A DNA stretch of 54,901 nucleotides from Chitinophagaceae bacterium (GCA_004322015.1 SCQT01000260.1:1-54901); one strand, 5' to 3'. Positions 44,075 to 53,297 are shown, counted from the stretch's first letter. Program-made: numbers and translations. The notes: generated by a model not told the origin, from the letters alone.

Positions 44075-44076
44075 TT

Positions 44077-44955
44077 ATGCCGGGAAGAAGGGGTAAAAAT
44101 ATTATAAAGAAAGTCCTGATAGCTTTAGTAAGCTTAGCCATGATCGGCGGCTTTGTAGTGCTTTTTATTGCCGCTTCGAAAGACAGAAACAGAACAGTTT
44201 GTAAAAGGATCAATATTCATGTGGAAAATAAAAATGAAGTTTCATTCGTGAATAAAGAAGAAATAAAAGATTACATCATTCATAATAAAGCATTAAATCC
44301 TTATGGTAAATCATTAAGTGATCTGAATATCCGCGAGATCACAGAAGCGGTGGGGAAGTTTCCCTGGGTAAAAAGTGCACAAGTGTATGTGGACAATGAA
44401 AATACTCTGCAGGTCAGTATTGCCGAGTGTGAACCGGTCGCGCGTGTCTTTATGAATGATGGTAACAGTTTTTACCTGGGAGAAGATGGGAAAGAACTTC
44501 CGATGAACGGGAATTTTGCCATCCGCATGCCGGTGTTTACGGGATTCCCGTCGGGTAAGTTATCCGATACGGAAGACAGCGCTTTAATGGCACAAATAAT
44601 AAATATCAGCCGGTATATCAGCGATGATGCTTTCTGGGGTGCGCAGATAGCTCAAATAAATATCAACGCCAATAATCAATTTGAATTGATCCCCACTGTA
44701 GGAAATGCCCTGATAGAATTCGGAGATGGGAACAGGGTGGAAGAAAAATTGAATAAACTGCTGATCTTTTACCAGAAAGGTCTGAACAATGTCGGGTGGG
44801 GGTATTATGATACTTTGGATGTGAGATACAAGGGACAGGTAGTGGCTACACGTAAATCGCCTTCAGGGAGTCCGGTGGTGGATTCTGTCCTGACGGAAGA
44901 TGGCTATAAAAATAAGGATACATCCACTCTTAAAAATATTACTCCCAATGATTAG
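44077..44955 (+). CDS. ftsQ: Cell-division protein FtsQ
   Basis: A 292-aa bitopic protein: basic cytoplasmic tail, one membrane helix (about 14-31, LIALVSLAMIGGFVVLFIAA), then a POTRA-like domain (NEVSFVNKEEIKDYI, ITEAVGKFPWVKSAQVYVDNENTLQVSIAECEPVARVF) and the FtsQ beta domain. It connects FtsL/FtsB to the divisome in the periplasm. Annotation rests on the POTRA/FtsQ pattern and the murC-ftsQ-ftsA order. Confidence 0.92.
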   Translation: MPGRRGKNIIKKVLIALVSLAMIGGFVVLFIAASKDRNRTVCKRINIHVENKNEVSFVNKEEIKDYIIHNKALNPYGKSLSDLNIREITEAVGKFPWVKSAQVYVDNENTLQVSIAECEPVARVFMNDGNSFYLGEDGKELPMNGNFAIRMPVFTGFPSGKLSDTEDSALMAQIINISRYISDDAFWGAQIAQININANNQFELIPTVGNALIEFGDGNRVEEKLNKLLIFYQKGLNNVGWGYYDTLDVRYKGQVVATRKSPSGSPVVDSVLTEDGYKNKDTSTLKNITPND

Positions 44956-45004
44956 CAAAATGAAATACAATAATGAACACATCACAACTAAAAACAATAG
45001 TAAC

Positions 45005-46393
45005 ATGAGTAATCAATCTCCTATTATCGTTGGTTTGGACATTGGTACCACCAAGATAGCAGCTATCGCCGGCAGGAAAAATGAATTCGGCAAATTAGAA
45101 ATCCTGGGTTTCGGCCGTGCAGATTCTTTTGGAGTACAGCATGGAATGGTTTTAAATATTGACCAAACCATCAAAGCTATTCATCAGGCACTGGAAAATT
45201 GCTATGCCACTAATCCGCATTTGGTGATCAATGAAGTATATGTAGGTATTGCAGGGCATCATATCAAGAGTCTCCAAACGCGGGGAGATATTGTGCGCAG
45301 TGATACAGAGAGTGAAATTTCCCAGAAAGAGATTGATCAGCTTATCGGAGACCAGTATAAAACCTATATTCCGGCCGGAGACCAGATCATTGATGTGATA
45401 CCGCAGGAATATACTGTGGACAGCATTCCTAACATTGTCAATCCGATAGGCATGGCGGGGATCAAAGTAGGCGCTAATTTTCACATTATTACCGGCGATA
45501 AAAATGCCATTCGCAATATCAATCGCAGTGTGGAGAAATCCGGACTGACCATTAAAGATTTAGTATTGCAGCCTCTGGCTTCTGCTGCAGCCGTTATGTG
45601 TGATCAGGATCTGGAGGCAGGTGTGGCCATTGTGGATATCGGCGGCGGAACTACAGATTTGGCAGTATTCTATGAAGGTATTTTAAAACATACCGCCGTT
45701 ATTTCTTATGGCGGAGAAAATATTACCAACGATATTAAAAACGGTTTAGGTGTGTTGAAAACACAGGCGGAACAAATGAAAATACAGTTTGGATCTGCCT
45801 TGTCGGAAGAGACGTTGTCGAATGCCTATATCACCATCCCCGGTTTGCGGGGGCAACAAGCGAAGGAAATTTCCGTTAAAAACTTAGCGCATATTATTCA
45901 GGCCAGGATGCAGGAAATACTGGAGTTTGTCGTATATCATTTGAAGCAGGTGGGCCTGGATAATAAATTACTCAATGGCGGCATCATACTTACCGGCGGG
46001 GGGTCTCAACTAAAGCATCTGATCCAGCTTACGGAATATGTGACAGGCATTACGGCGAGAATAGGTTATCCGAATGAACATTTAGCGGGGGGACATATTG
46101 AAGAGCTCGCAAAACCTATGTATTCTACCTGTATCGGGCTTATCTTAAAAGGGTATAATGATTATGAAAACAGTATAAAAAACCAGGCGGAAAAGAGAGA
46201 CTTTTCAACCCGGCAACATATTGCAGTGGAACCGGAGCCCCTTACGGAAAATAAGCCTGATAAATCCCGGAAGGAAAAATCACGTATCAGGAAGGTAGAT
46301 GTGGAGAACCGTAAATCATTAAAAGATTTTATGGATTCCATGAAGAAAGGATTAATAGACCTTTTCAAGGAAGAAGAAGATGCTAATTTATAA
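45005..46393 (+). CDS. ftsA: Cell-division protein FtsA
   Basis: A 462-aa actin-family ATPase tethering FtsZ to the membrane. Motifs: IIVGLDIGTTKIAAIAG (phosphate 1), the 1C domain with NEVYVGIAGHHIKSL, VAIVDIGGGTTDLAVF (phosphate 2) and NGGIILTGGGSQLKHL (adenosine). The C-terminus has a Lys/Glu-rich linker and a final amphipathic segment (FMDSMKKGLIDLFKEEE) for membrane binding. The frame is open from 44900; ATG 45005 gives the canonical N-terminus, while ATG 44960, also free of ftsQ, would add 15 residues. Confidence 0.95.
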   Translation: MSNQSPIIVGLDIGTTKIAAIAGRKNEFGKLEILGFGRADSFGVQHGMVLNIDQTIKAIHQALENCYATNPHLVINEVYVGIAGHHIKSLQTRGDIVRSDTESEISQKEIDQLIGDQYKTYIPAGDQIIDVIPQEYTVDSIPNIVNPIGMAGIKVGANFHIITGDKNAIRNINRSVEKSGLTIKDLVLQPLASAAAVMCDQDLEAGVAIVDIGGGTTDLAVFYEGILKHTAVISYGGENITNDIKNGLGVLKTQAEQMKIQFGSALSEETLSNAYITIPGLRGQQAKEISVKNLAHIIQARMQEILEFVVYHLKQVGLDNKLLNGGIILTGGGSQLKHLIQLTEYVTGITARIGYPNEHLAGGHIEELAKPMYSTCIGLILKGYNDYENSIKNQAEKRDFSTRQHIAVEPEPLTENKPDKSRKEKSRIRKVDVENRKSLKDFMDSMKKGLIDLFKEEEDANL

Positions 46394-46434
46394 TTTGAAA
46401 ATCCTAACCCATTTAAAATACAAAATAAACAATC

Positions 46435-48267
46435 ATGATTCATTTTGATCTTCCCAAGGAGCAGTCCTCCATTATAAAGGTCATCGGTATCGGTGGCGGA
46501 GGAAACAATGCCGTCAACTTCATGTATGGACAGGGCATTGAAGGTGTTGATTTCATTATTTGCAACACGGATGCGCAGGCGCTGACAGACAGCCCGATTC
46601 CCAACAAAATTCAATTGGGACCTCTGCTTACACAAGGACTTGGCGCCGGTGCCAATCCTACCATTGGTAAGCAGGCAACCGAAGAGTCTTTTGATGAAAT
46701 CAAAAAAATACTGGAAGTCAATACCAAGATGGCATTCATCACTGCCGGTATGGGGGGGGGTACGGGTACAGGCGGCGCTCCCATCATTTCGCGCATCTGC
46801 CGGGAGCTTGGTATCCTCACGGTCGGCATAGTAACTACTCCTTTTTCTTATGAAGGAAAGAGAAGAATGCAGCAGGCAGACGAAGGTATTAAATCGTTAA
46901 AAGAATATGTGGACACGCTGCTGGTTATTTCCAATGACAAGCTGCGTATGCAATTTGGGAATCTTCCTTTTAAGGCGGCTTTCGCCAAGGCAGATAATAT
47001 CCTTGCCACTGCAGCAAAATGTATTACAGATGTCATCAACATTCATGGTATTGTGAATGTGGATTTTGCGGATGTATGCACGGCTATGCGTAATGGGGGC
47101 GTGGCCATACTCGGATCTGCCACTGCAGAAGGGGAAGACCGTTCGCAGAAAGCCATTGATAATGCATTGGCATCACCGCTGTTGAATGACAACAATATCA
47201 AAGGCGCCAAATGGATACTACTGAATATCACTTCTGCGGAAGGTGACCATGAACATACGATTGATGAAATGGATACCATCCAGGCTTATGTGCAAAGCCA
47301 GGCCGGAGAGGACTGTGATGTGATCCTGGGTATGGGTCACGATAATACTTTGGATAATAAATTAGGAGTGACGATCATTGCCACGGGTTTCCAGCAGAAG
47401 CCTATTGAGCTTCAGACCCCGCAGGCATTACGGCAAAAAGAAGATCCGAAGATCGTCATGCAATTGGGTAAGTTGGGAGAAGAGAAAAAAATGTATGAAA
47501 CGCCTGCTTTGGATTTTAAGGAAGAAGAAAAACCTGAAGATAAAATGGCGCCCAGGTTGGTGGAGCCCGACCAGGAAAATTTTATAATAAAAGAGATACA
47601 AAAACAAGAGCTGCCGTCACAACCTGATAAAGTAAAGAAAGAAGCAGCCCCCAGGTTACTATTTGAATTAAGAGAAATAACTGAGGATAAAGTTCCCGAG
47701 GTAAATAAAGCAGATCCGGAAAAAAAGGATATCAGCGCCGGGGAGCATGAAAAAGCAATCGCAAAGGCAGAGGATATTTCTTCGCAGTCAGGCGGGTATT
47801 TGACCCGCCCCGCTCATATTTACGCGGAACCTTCGGAAGGGGCAGCGAACAGGACCTCTGAAGAAAATATTTATAAAGGATCTTCAAAAAAGGAATCACA
47901 GCCTGAATTAAAGATTGTTTATAAACAGAATCCTCCTGAAGAAAAAGTGCCGGAACCTGTGGAGGAAACGAATGAACACGTCATTCAAACTGCTGAAGTC
48001 ACTCTTGAAGAAACAGCGGAACAAAAACGAATTGCCGCGGAAAGGATTGCACGTTTAAGAAATATCAGCTTCAATGTAAAAAATATGGAAAACCACGAGG
48101 AGTTGGAAACGGTGCCTGCGTATATCAGAAGAGATGTTTCTCTGGATGATCAGCAGGGATCCAAAGAAACTCCTTACTCAGGTTATACCGTGAAACAATC
48201 TGCAGACGGCAAGCATGCAGAGATCAGTACCATCAATACTTTTTTAGACGGTAAAAAACCGGACTAA
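46435..48267 (+). CDS. ftsZ: Cell-division protein FtsZ with a long C-terminal linker
   Basis: A 610-aa tubulin-family GTPase forming the division ring. GTPase core about 1-325: IGVGGGGNNAVN-like start (IGIGGGGNNAVNFM), NTDAQAL, tubulin signature GGGTGTGGAP (near 107-116), NVDFADV. Residues about 335-555 form a low-complexity Glu/Lys/Pro-rich linker, much longer than the roughly 50-residue E. coli linker. A conserved C-terminal peptide VPAYIRR (near 560-566) that would bind FtsA follows, then another ~45 residues. Bacteroidota FtsZ proteins are typically extended. Last gene of the dcw cluster. Confidence 0.97.
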   Translation: MIHFDLPKEQSSIIKVIGIGGGGNNAVNFMYGQGIEGVDFIICNTDAQALTDSPIPNKIQLGPLLTQGLGAGANPTIGKQATEESFDEIKKILEVNTKMAFITAGMGGGTGTGGAPIISRICRELGILTVGIVTTPFSYEGKRRMQQADEGIKSLKEYVDTLLVISNDKLRMQFGNLPFKAAFAKADNILATAAKCITDVINIHGIVNVDFADVCTAMRNGGVAILGSATAEGEDRSQKAIDNALASPLLNDNNIKGAKWILLNITSAEGDHEHTIDEMDTIQAYVQSQAGEDCDVILGMGHDNTLDNKLGVTIIATGFQQKPIELQTPQALRQKEDPKIVMQLGKLGEEKKMYETPALDFKEEEKPEDKMAPRLVEPDQENFIIKEIQKQELPSQPDKVKKEAAPRLLFELREITEDKVPEVNKADPEKKDISAGEHEKAIAKAEDISSQSGGYLTRPAHIYAEPSEGAANRTSEENIYKGSSKKESQPELKIVYKQNPPEEKVPEPVEETNEHVIQTAEVTLEETAEQKRIAAERIARLRNISFNVKNMENHEELETVPAYIRRDVSLDDQQGSKETPYSGYTVKQSADGKHAEISTINTFLDGKKPD

Positions 48268-48296
48268 AAAAGTGCCTATTGTTTGGTTGTGTTAAA

Positions 48297-48330
48297 AAAG
48301 GAGGTCGCTCAAAAAGCGACTTCTTTTTTT
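48297..48330 (+). terminator. Intrinsic terminator of the dcw cluster
   Basis: Arms AGGAGGTCGCT (48299-48309) and AGCGACTTCT (48315-48324), with two G:U pairs and a 5-nt loop, followed by seven T residues; A residues precede the stem. It lies 30 bp after the ftsZ stop. Confidence 0.85.
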
Positions 48331-48478
48331 AGGAAATATTTTTCTGATTAATTTCTGAAGGGACCCGTAATCTGACACCCGGTAAGTCATGACAGGTTTC
48401 TTCCTGTGCTTCAGGGAAACTTCTCCGATGTCTTCACAGTTAAAAGATTCTTTTATCTTTTCATCACGAACTCAATTA

Positions 48479-49378
48479 TCATAAAGTCTGGGATTGCAAA
48501 AAATGATCCAATCCTTTAACGGCTTTGTAAGGATGATTGAAAAAAGAACCTGTTGTTTTATTAAATTCATTCCTGTAAAACACCGGAGTGAAATGACCGG
48601 AATCCGGTAATATCCATAAATAGGCTTTAGTGATGTTTTCGAAAATAAGTAACGTGTGCTGAGGCCAGATTACATCCTCATCTCCACCGATAATTAATGT
48701 GGGGCAATGAATGGTGTGCAACTCTGAAAGTGTGATGTGAGGTTCATAGAGTAATAAATGGGTAAGTTTAACATCGTTTTTTATTTGAGGAGTTTGTTGT
48801 AATTCCAGCAGGCTGTCATAACGTTGCCTGGCGAAATTAACCACCCACGGAATCGCTGCTGTAGTATCAGGCCATAAATTGGCGCCCGTCACAGCCAATT
48901 TCTTCACCTTATCAGGATGCCGGATCGCAAGCAATAATCCTTCAATTCCGCCATCACTCCATCCAATTACATAACAGGAGTCCACGTGAAGCCTATCCAA
49001 CAAAGCACTCAGGTCATCTGCCATCATTTCATAGCTCAATGAATCACCTAAATCAACAGATTTTCCCTGTGCCCTGCTGTCAGCCACGATGACTTTATAT
49101 CTTTTTGAAAAATAAGGGATCTGGTATAGGAAATCACTTATGGATCCGCCATTCCCGTGTATCATCAATAAAGGCGCTCCTTTGCCATAAGTCTCGTAAT
49201 ACATGCGAAAGCCACGTATAGTCACATATTTTCCAGCCTTGGCATTCTTGCCATAGATAGTAAAATGGAGCGCCGAAGACCAACTATTTGTTGCTTGTCC
49301 ATGGCAAGGGATAACCAAAAATGAAATAACCAAGAATAACAAAATTGATTTCTGCGGTATGAGGGATGTCTTTTTCAT
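48479..49378 (-). CDS. Exported alpha/beta-hydrolase
   Basis: A 299-aa alpha/beta-hydrolase-fold protein with a signal peptide (MKKTSLIPQKSILLFLVISFLVIPCHGQ, residues 1-28). Oxyanion-hole HGNGG motif (near 90), nucleophile elbow GWSDGG (near 160), acidic residue in GGDEDVIWP and catalytic His in PDSGHFTP. The catalytic triad looks complete. Substrate unknown; relatives include esterases and peptidase-like hydrolases. The start was moved from 49483 to ATG 49378 to give a proper signal peptide. Divergent from the YhcH-family gene. Confidence 0.85.
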   Translation of the reverse strand: MKKTSLIPQKSILLFLVISFLVIPCHGQATNSWSSALHFTIYGKNAKAGKYVTIRGFRMYYETYGKGAPLLMIHGNGGSISDFLYQIPYFSKRYKVIVADSRAQGKSVDLGDSLSYEMMADDLSALLDRLHVDSCYVIGWSDGGIEGLLLAIRHPDKVKKLAVTGANLWPDTTAAIPWVVNFARQRYDSLLELQQTPQIKNDVKLTHLLLYEPHITLSELHTIHCPTLIIGGDEDVIWPQHTLLIFENITKAYLWILPDSGHFTPVFYRNEFNKTTGSFFNHPYKAVKGLDHFLQSQTL

Positions 49379-49419
49379 GTGGGTAAGTTTAGGAAAGGAG
49401 TAGATTAAATTTGAAAAGA

Positions 49420-49427
49420 CAAATTTA
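49420..49427 (-). promoter_or_regulatory. Candidate -7 element of the alpha/beta-hydrolase gene
   Basis: Reads TAAATTTG on the minus strand (TAnnTTTG) and ends 41 nt before the ATG at 49378. No -33 match at proper spacing. Confidence 0.4.
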
Positions 49428-49576
49428 CGCTGCTGTCCAAGTAATCTGTCAGGAAAAATCAGACAAAAAATGGGAATTTTCATTCATTCCGAGTCAAAGT
49501 CTTATCCCGAAGCAGGATAAAATGAAGCTAAGGGTTATTTACATTAGCCTTGAATGCAAAATAATTGTCATAGGTA

Positions 49577-49603
49577 CCGATCTATAGCTACTGCAGAGAT
49601 CGG
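49577..49603. promoter_or_regulatory. Inverted repeat CCGATCT/AGATCGG in a 371-bp divergent gap
   Basis: Perfect 7-bp arms (49577-49583 and 49597-49603) with a 13-nt spacer, located about 75 bp upstream of the YhcH-gene promoter. A smaller TTATCC/GGATAA palindrome is at 49502-49520. Candidate operator or hairpin. The rest of the 49379-49749 gap holds only promoter elements. Confidence 0.4.
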
Positions 49604-49677
49604 GGTGATGTACGACCATACCAACAGGAATTTTTATAAGTCCTTTCCCTGGTGAATCTTAAATATTAACGCAAAGG

Positions 49678-49709
49678 TTTGCAAATCTGCAGATATTGTG
49701 TTAGTTTTG
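49678..49709 (+). promoter_or_regulatory. Promoter of the YhcH-family gene
   Basis: TTTG (49678-49681), 20 nt, TAGTTTTG (49702-49709): a full match to the Bacteroidota promoter consensus, 40 nt upstream of the ATG at 49750. Confidence 0.7.
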
Positions 49710-49749
49710 AAGAGACAAAATATTCAGATAAATTTAAAACTCATTCAAC

Positions 49750-50361
49750 ATGATTCGCGGCGCCTGTTTATTAGTATGGGTTGTCTTTTGCTGTTATACA
49801 GCTTCAGCTCAAACCTCAACGTTCAATAATGTAAGCAAAAAAACGGCCAAGCAATGGATGGAGCGTGGTACATGGAGAAAAGATCTGTCCGAAAAGCCAA
49901 GTCCTTCCGTCAATGCCCGCACATTTTATCTTCAATATCACAGGCATCCCGACTGGTGGGAAAAAGCGTTTGTTTTTCTGAACAGGAAGGATTTAACTTC
50001 TCTTGCTCCCGGAAATTATCCTATTGCCGGAGAGGATGTATATGCTTCTGTCAGCACCTATGTTCCTAAGGATTTTGATAAAACACAATGGGAATCCCAC
50101 AGGAAATACGCCGACATTCAGTGTATGATCGAAGGAGAAGAAAAGATTGGGGAAGCTCCGGTTTCAAAGCTTACACTCACGGTGCCTTATAATGAAGCTA
50201 AAGACGCAGCTAATTATAAAGGGCCAGGCAAATATTATATAGCAAAGCCCGGCACATTTTTTATATTTTTTCCCGGTGAAGGACATCGCCCTAATATAAA
50301 AGCCCATGCTGCGGATACCACCATGGTGAAGAAGATCGTGATTAAAATGAGAGTGGAATAG
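49750..50361 (+). CDS. Secreted YhcH/YjgK/YiaL family protein
   Basis: A 203-aa protein with a Sec signal peptide (1-20, ending TASAQ) followed by the DUF386/YhcH cupin-like domain: WESHRKYADIQCMIEGEE, PYNEAKDAANYKG, and a metal-site-like GTFFIFFPGEGHRPNIK. Family members are linked to sugar-acid and sialic-acid catabolism, but most are cytoplasmic; an exported version is less usual. The substrate cannot be deduced from its neighbours. Confidence 0.85.
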   Translation: MIRGACLLVWVVFCCYTASAQTSTFNNVSKKTAKQWMERGTWRKDLSEKPSPSVNARTFYLQYHRHPDWWEKAFVFLNRKDLTSLAPGNYPIAGEDVYASVSTYVPKDFDKTQWESHRKYADIQCMIEGEEKIGEAPVSKLTLTVPYNEAKDAANYKGPGKYYIAKPGTFFIFFPGEGHRPNIKAHAADTTMVKKIVIKMRVE

Positions 50362-50371
50362 GACGAAATGA

Positions 50372-50410
50372 GTCCGTTACACGATGCTGATTTCAGCATT
50401 TATAACGGAC
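50372..50410. other. Long two-tier hairpin between convergent genes
   Basis: Outer arms GTCCGTTA (50372-50379) and TAACGGAC (50403-50410), inner arms ATGCTGA (50384-50390) and TCAGCAT (50393-50399), all perfect, with a 2-nt apical loop. No T-run follows on the plus strand; on the minus strand an upstream run of T lies before it. It may act as a bidirectional RNA end or stability element for the convergent YhcH and lipoprotein genes. Confidence 0.55.
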
Positions 50411-50431
50411 CCCAAAAAACCCGCAATGTAC

Positions 50432-50899
50432 CTATTTAATACCAAAAGTACTTTTTACCGTATTGTAATCTCTCAGGTTCACTCCCGGATGCAGGCTTAA
50501 TTGTTGCGCATTAATGAGTACGATTTTGGCATATATTACTCCACCCGGAGCTGACACCGCACTTCCGTCAACTGCATGATAATCTACGGTTACGGAGCCG
50601 GGCGAGTGAATGGCGCCATAAGATATACCGCTAAACACTTCGGGCAGCGCTTCGTAAATGTTATTATCGAAAGAAAGATACACAATGACAGCGCCATGAT
50701 CAAAAATGGCGTTGCTGAGCTCCGGCACGCTAAAGGTAGTGGAATAACTGATCCCGTTATCATTCGTGCTCCAATCGGAAGGAGCCACATTATAAACTGC
50801 GGCGTATGCCTGGGGAGGAGTGGCCGGCTGAACGACTTCTCTTTGACAGGCGCTTAATCCGCCTAATGCAAGGATTAATAAAAGAGATAATTTTTTCAT
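50432..50899 (-). CDS. Lipoprotein of unknown function
   Basis: A 155-aa lipoprotein with lipobox LSAC (Cys18). The mature domain is beta-rich (YAAVYNVAPSDWS, GAVIVYLSFDNNIYEALPEVF, GVIYAKIVLINAQQLSLHPGVNLRDYNTVK). The pattern matches many small Bacteroidota surface lipoproteins, but I assign no family. Monocistronic, convergent with the YhcH-family gene. Confidence 0.7.
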   Translation of the reverse strand: MKKLSLLLILALGGLSACQREVVQPATPPQAYAAVYNVAPSDWSTNDNGISYSTTFSVPELSNAIFDHGAVIVYLSFDNNIYEALPEVFSGISYGAIHSPGSVTVDYHAVDGSAVSAPGGVIYAKIVLINAQQLSLHPGVNLRDYNTVKSTFGIK

Positions 50900-51118
50900 G
50901 GCTTAGATATTTAAAGGTTTTTAAAAGATAATCTGATTTATCTAAGGCAAAATCTCTGCCATGAAAAATCCCCTTTTAGTTTAGACTGGCCTTTTCTGGA
51001 TAAACGGGAAAGTTGAGTGGTCGAAAGGCCGGAAAGCTATTTGGAAATCTCTGATTTGAATATCTCCCATTTTTTAGAAAAAACTCACCATATAATTGGT
51101 TGACCCGATTCAGACGTC

Positions 51119-51151
51119 AAAAAATCAGCCCTGCCTGTCGGCGGTCAGGCA
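51119..51151 (-). terminator. Possible terminator of the ComB-family gene
   Basis: On the minus strand a perfect 6-bp hairpin TGCCTG-N8-CAGGCA starts directly after the stop codon (51151-51132) and, after 7 nt, is followed by six T residues. The short stem and the gap to the T-tract make it a weak candidate. The core also resembles a CTGCC...GGCAG repeat common in such genomes. Confidence 0.4.
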
Positions 51152-51886
51152 TCAACAAATTTCGTTGCCGTTTACCAGCGCTTTTCCTTTTAATATAGGT
51201 AATGAAGGGGCAATGTCTATCGTCAGACAATATTTTATATCATCCTCCAGTCCGTGCTTTGCCAGCCGGTGAAAATGAGAGGCCTGTTGTATAGCTGCAT
51301 ACAGGTCGTTTTTTGCCCCCAAATAAAGAGTTTCAGCCATTAAAGCTGAATCGCAGTTGATATAAAAGCTTTCTTTGACCTGATTTACCACCGCACCGGC
51401 GAAAAGCATGTCTTCCAGGTTGATTCGGTCTTTCCAGGCTGCACAGCCGAGAATGACCGGCAGATGTTGATTCAGGAGATATTCACAGACAGCAGTGTAA
51501 TTCGGAAACGAACCGGTGATAATTTCTTTCGCTTCTGAAGCCATGTCCAGCAGGCGTGTTCCGTTGGTAGTTGTCAGTACCAATGTCCTGCCTCGAATAA
51601 ATGATTCGGGATATTCAAACGGAGAATTTCCATGCTGCAGGCCGGGAGCAATGATACCGTCTCTTTCTCCTGCGGTAATAGCCTGTAATTGCTTGCCTGT
51701 CTGGATACATTCTCCCACACTTGCTACGGGTATTACCTGCTCAGCCCCGTGATATAAGGCAGTGCAGATAGTGGAAGTGGCACGCAACACATCAATGATC
51801 ACCATGATGCTGCTCTTCACATCATACAGATGTAATAAGGCAGGCGAGGGACACACATATAGATGAGGTTTGTTTTCCTGAGTCAT
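51152..51886 (-). CDS. ComB-family protein (2-phosphosulfolactate phosphatase-like)
   Basis: A 244-aa cytoplasmic protein of the ComB family, named for the magnesium-dependent phosphatase making sulfolactate in coenzyme M synthesis. Motifs: MVIIDVLRATSTI (near 28-40), GERDGI, GLQHGNSPFEY, TLVLTTTNGTRL and AGAVVNQV. Bacteria without coenzyme M also carry ComB homologues, so the physiological substrate here is uncertain; a role in sulfonate metabolism is a guess. The histidine-kinase gene ends 58 bp upstream on the same strand. Confidence 0.85.
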   Translation of the reverse strand: MTQENKPHLYVCPSPALLHLYDVKSSIMVIIDVLRATSTICTALYHGAEQVIPVASVGECIQTGKQLQAITAGERDGIIAPGLQHGNSPFEYPESFIRGRTLVLTTTNGTRLLDMASEAKEIITGSFPNYTAVCEYLLNQHLPVILGCAAWKDRINLEDMLFAGAVVNQVKESFYINCDSALMAETLYLGAKNDLYAAIQQASHFHRLAKHGLEDDIKYCLTIDIAPSLPILKGKALVNGNEIC

Positions 51887-51944
51887 TATTTATTGAAAAG
51901 AGGATCTTTCAAATACAATCAGGGAGTAAAGGTAAGGATAGAAT

Positions 51945-53297
51945 TTATTTTGCAAATACCAATCTGAAAGCAGTCCCTTCTCCGGGCTGCGTAATCACCT
52001 GTATATTTCCATGGTGCAACATCATGATTTGCTTGCAAAGGCTCAATCCGATGCCATTCCCGTTTTTCCTGGTACTGAAAAAAGGAATGAATATTTTATC
52101 CATTAATTCGTCCGGAATACCTTTCCCGTTATCCGTGACGGACAAAACCGGTTTACGGTTATCATATCCGGCGGATAAGGTAATACATGGGTTATTTCTT
52201 TCCTTCAATGCTTCTGTGGCGTTTAACACGAGATTGATCAATACCTGCTCTATCAGATTGCGGTCTGATTCAATGATCATGGAAGTGTCATGAAGCACGA
52301 TTTCCATTTCAATATCCCTTTGCTGCAGGGTGGGTTGCATTAACTGATAAATATTTTCAAACAGATCTCTAACCAATACTTTAGTTAGTTCCAGGTTGTT
52401 GATCTTGCTGAGATTGCGGTAGGTTTCTGCAAACTTGGTCAGCCCTTCGCTGCGTCTCTGGATGGTTTCTATACCCAATTCCAGATCATCTAATACTTCG
52501 TGTTTGTATTCGCCCGGAATATTTTCTGCGGATTGTTGCAACCGTTTTTTTAAAGTATCGGCTAAAGAAGCAATAGGCGCCACCGAATTCATAATTTCAT
52601 GCGTCATCACCCCCAATAATCTTTGCCATGCCTGGGATTCCGTTTCGTCCAATGCATCATTTACATTTTGAAAGCCGATTAATTCATATTTGTTTGTATC
52701 GGTCTGGAAAGCGGAAACATTCACTATAACCTTTATATGCCGTGCACCCTTGTTAAGAGTAATGATCTTATTGTCGCCCATTTTTAATTCCATTACCTGC
52801 CCGTACAAAGATTCATTCCTTGTTTTCAATAAATGAATATTTTTAAGGTAAGGCAGATCCAATAAATGTTTCAACGCTTCGTTCATCCATAAAATATCCC
52901 CTGATGAGGTTTCAAAGGAAAGAATGGCGGTGTCCACCAGTTCTAATATTTTTTGCAAATATTGGTACTGGGCTTCCTTTTCGCGGGTAATATTCCTGAA
53001 GGCATCATTGATCTCATTGAATCCCTTCCTGAGCGGAAGTATTTCCAATGGAGAGTTATTTAAGGCAAAATTCCTGGTGAAATCACGATAGTGAACTGCT
53101 TCCACATATTGCTCCATCTCCGTTCGTATTTTTTTATGGTACCTGAAAAAATACCATAAGGCCAATATAACGAAAGGAGTAGCATATAAAAGAAAAAGCC
53201 AGTCTTTTTTTACGGCAAAAAAGGCAGTGACAAGGAGTGCGATAAATAAAAACACTACCCTTAAAATGATAATGAACCCAATTTTTTTATATATCAT
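51945..53297 (-). CDS. Sensor histidine kinase (NtrB-like)
   Basis: A 450-aa membrane kinase. Two N-terminal helices (about 8-27 and 33-50), a linker with a PAS-like domain (about 110-210, ILELVDTAILSFETSSGDILWMNEALKHLL), the dimerisation helix with the phospho-acceptor His in MTHEIMNSVAPI (near 232) and the ATPase domain (N box LINLVLNATEAL, G1 VTDNGKGIP, G2 NGNGIGLSLCKQI). Partner of the overlapping sigma-54 response regulator (11-bp overlap), to which it should pass phosphate. Signal unknown. Confidence 0.93.
   Translation of the reverse strand: MIYKKIGFIIILRVVFLFIALLVTAFFAVKKDWLFLLYATPFVILALWYFFRYHKKIRTEMEQYVEAVHYRDFTRNFALNNSPLEILPLRKGFNEINDAFRNITREKEAQYQYLQKILELVDTAILSFETSSGDILWMNEALKHLLDLPYLKNIHLLKTRNESLYGQVMELKMGDNKIITLNKGARHIKVIVNVSAFQTDTNKYELIGFQNVNDALDETESQAWQRLLGVMTHEIMNSVAPIASLADTLKKRLQQSAENIPGEYKHEVLDDLELGIETIQRRSEGLTKFAETYRNLSKINNLELTKVLVRDLFENIYQLMQPTLQQRDIEMEIVLHDTSMIIESDRNLIEQVLINLVLNATEALKERNNPCITLSAGYDNRKPVLSVTDNGKGIPDELMDKIFIPFFSTRKNGNGIGLSLCKQIMMLHHGNIQVITQPGEGTAFRLVFAK

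Noticed and set aside
48268-48478. Possible missing ddl or other dcw gene after ftsZ
   Set aside because: The sequence after ftsZ is a terminator and non-coding DNA; no remnant of another dcw gene is visible.
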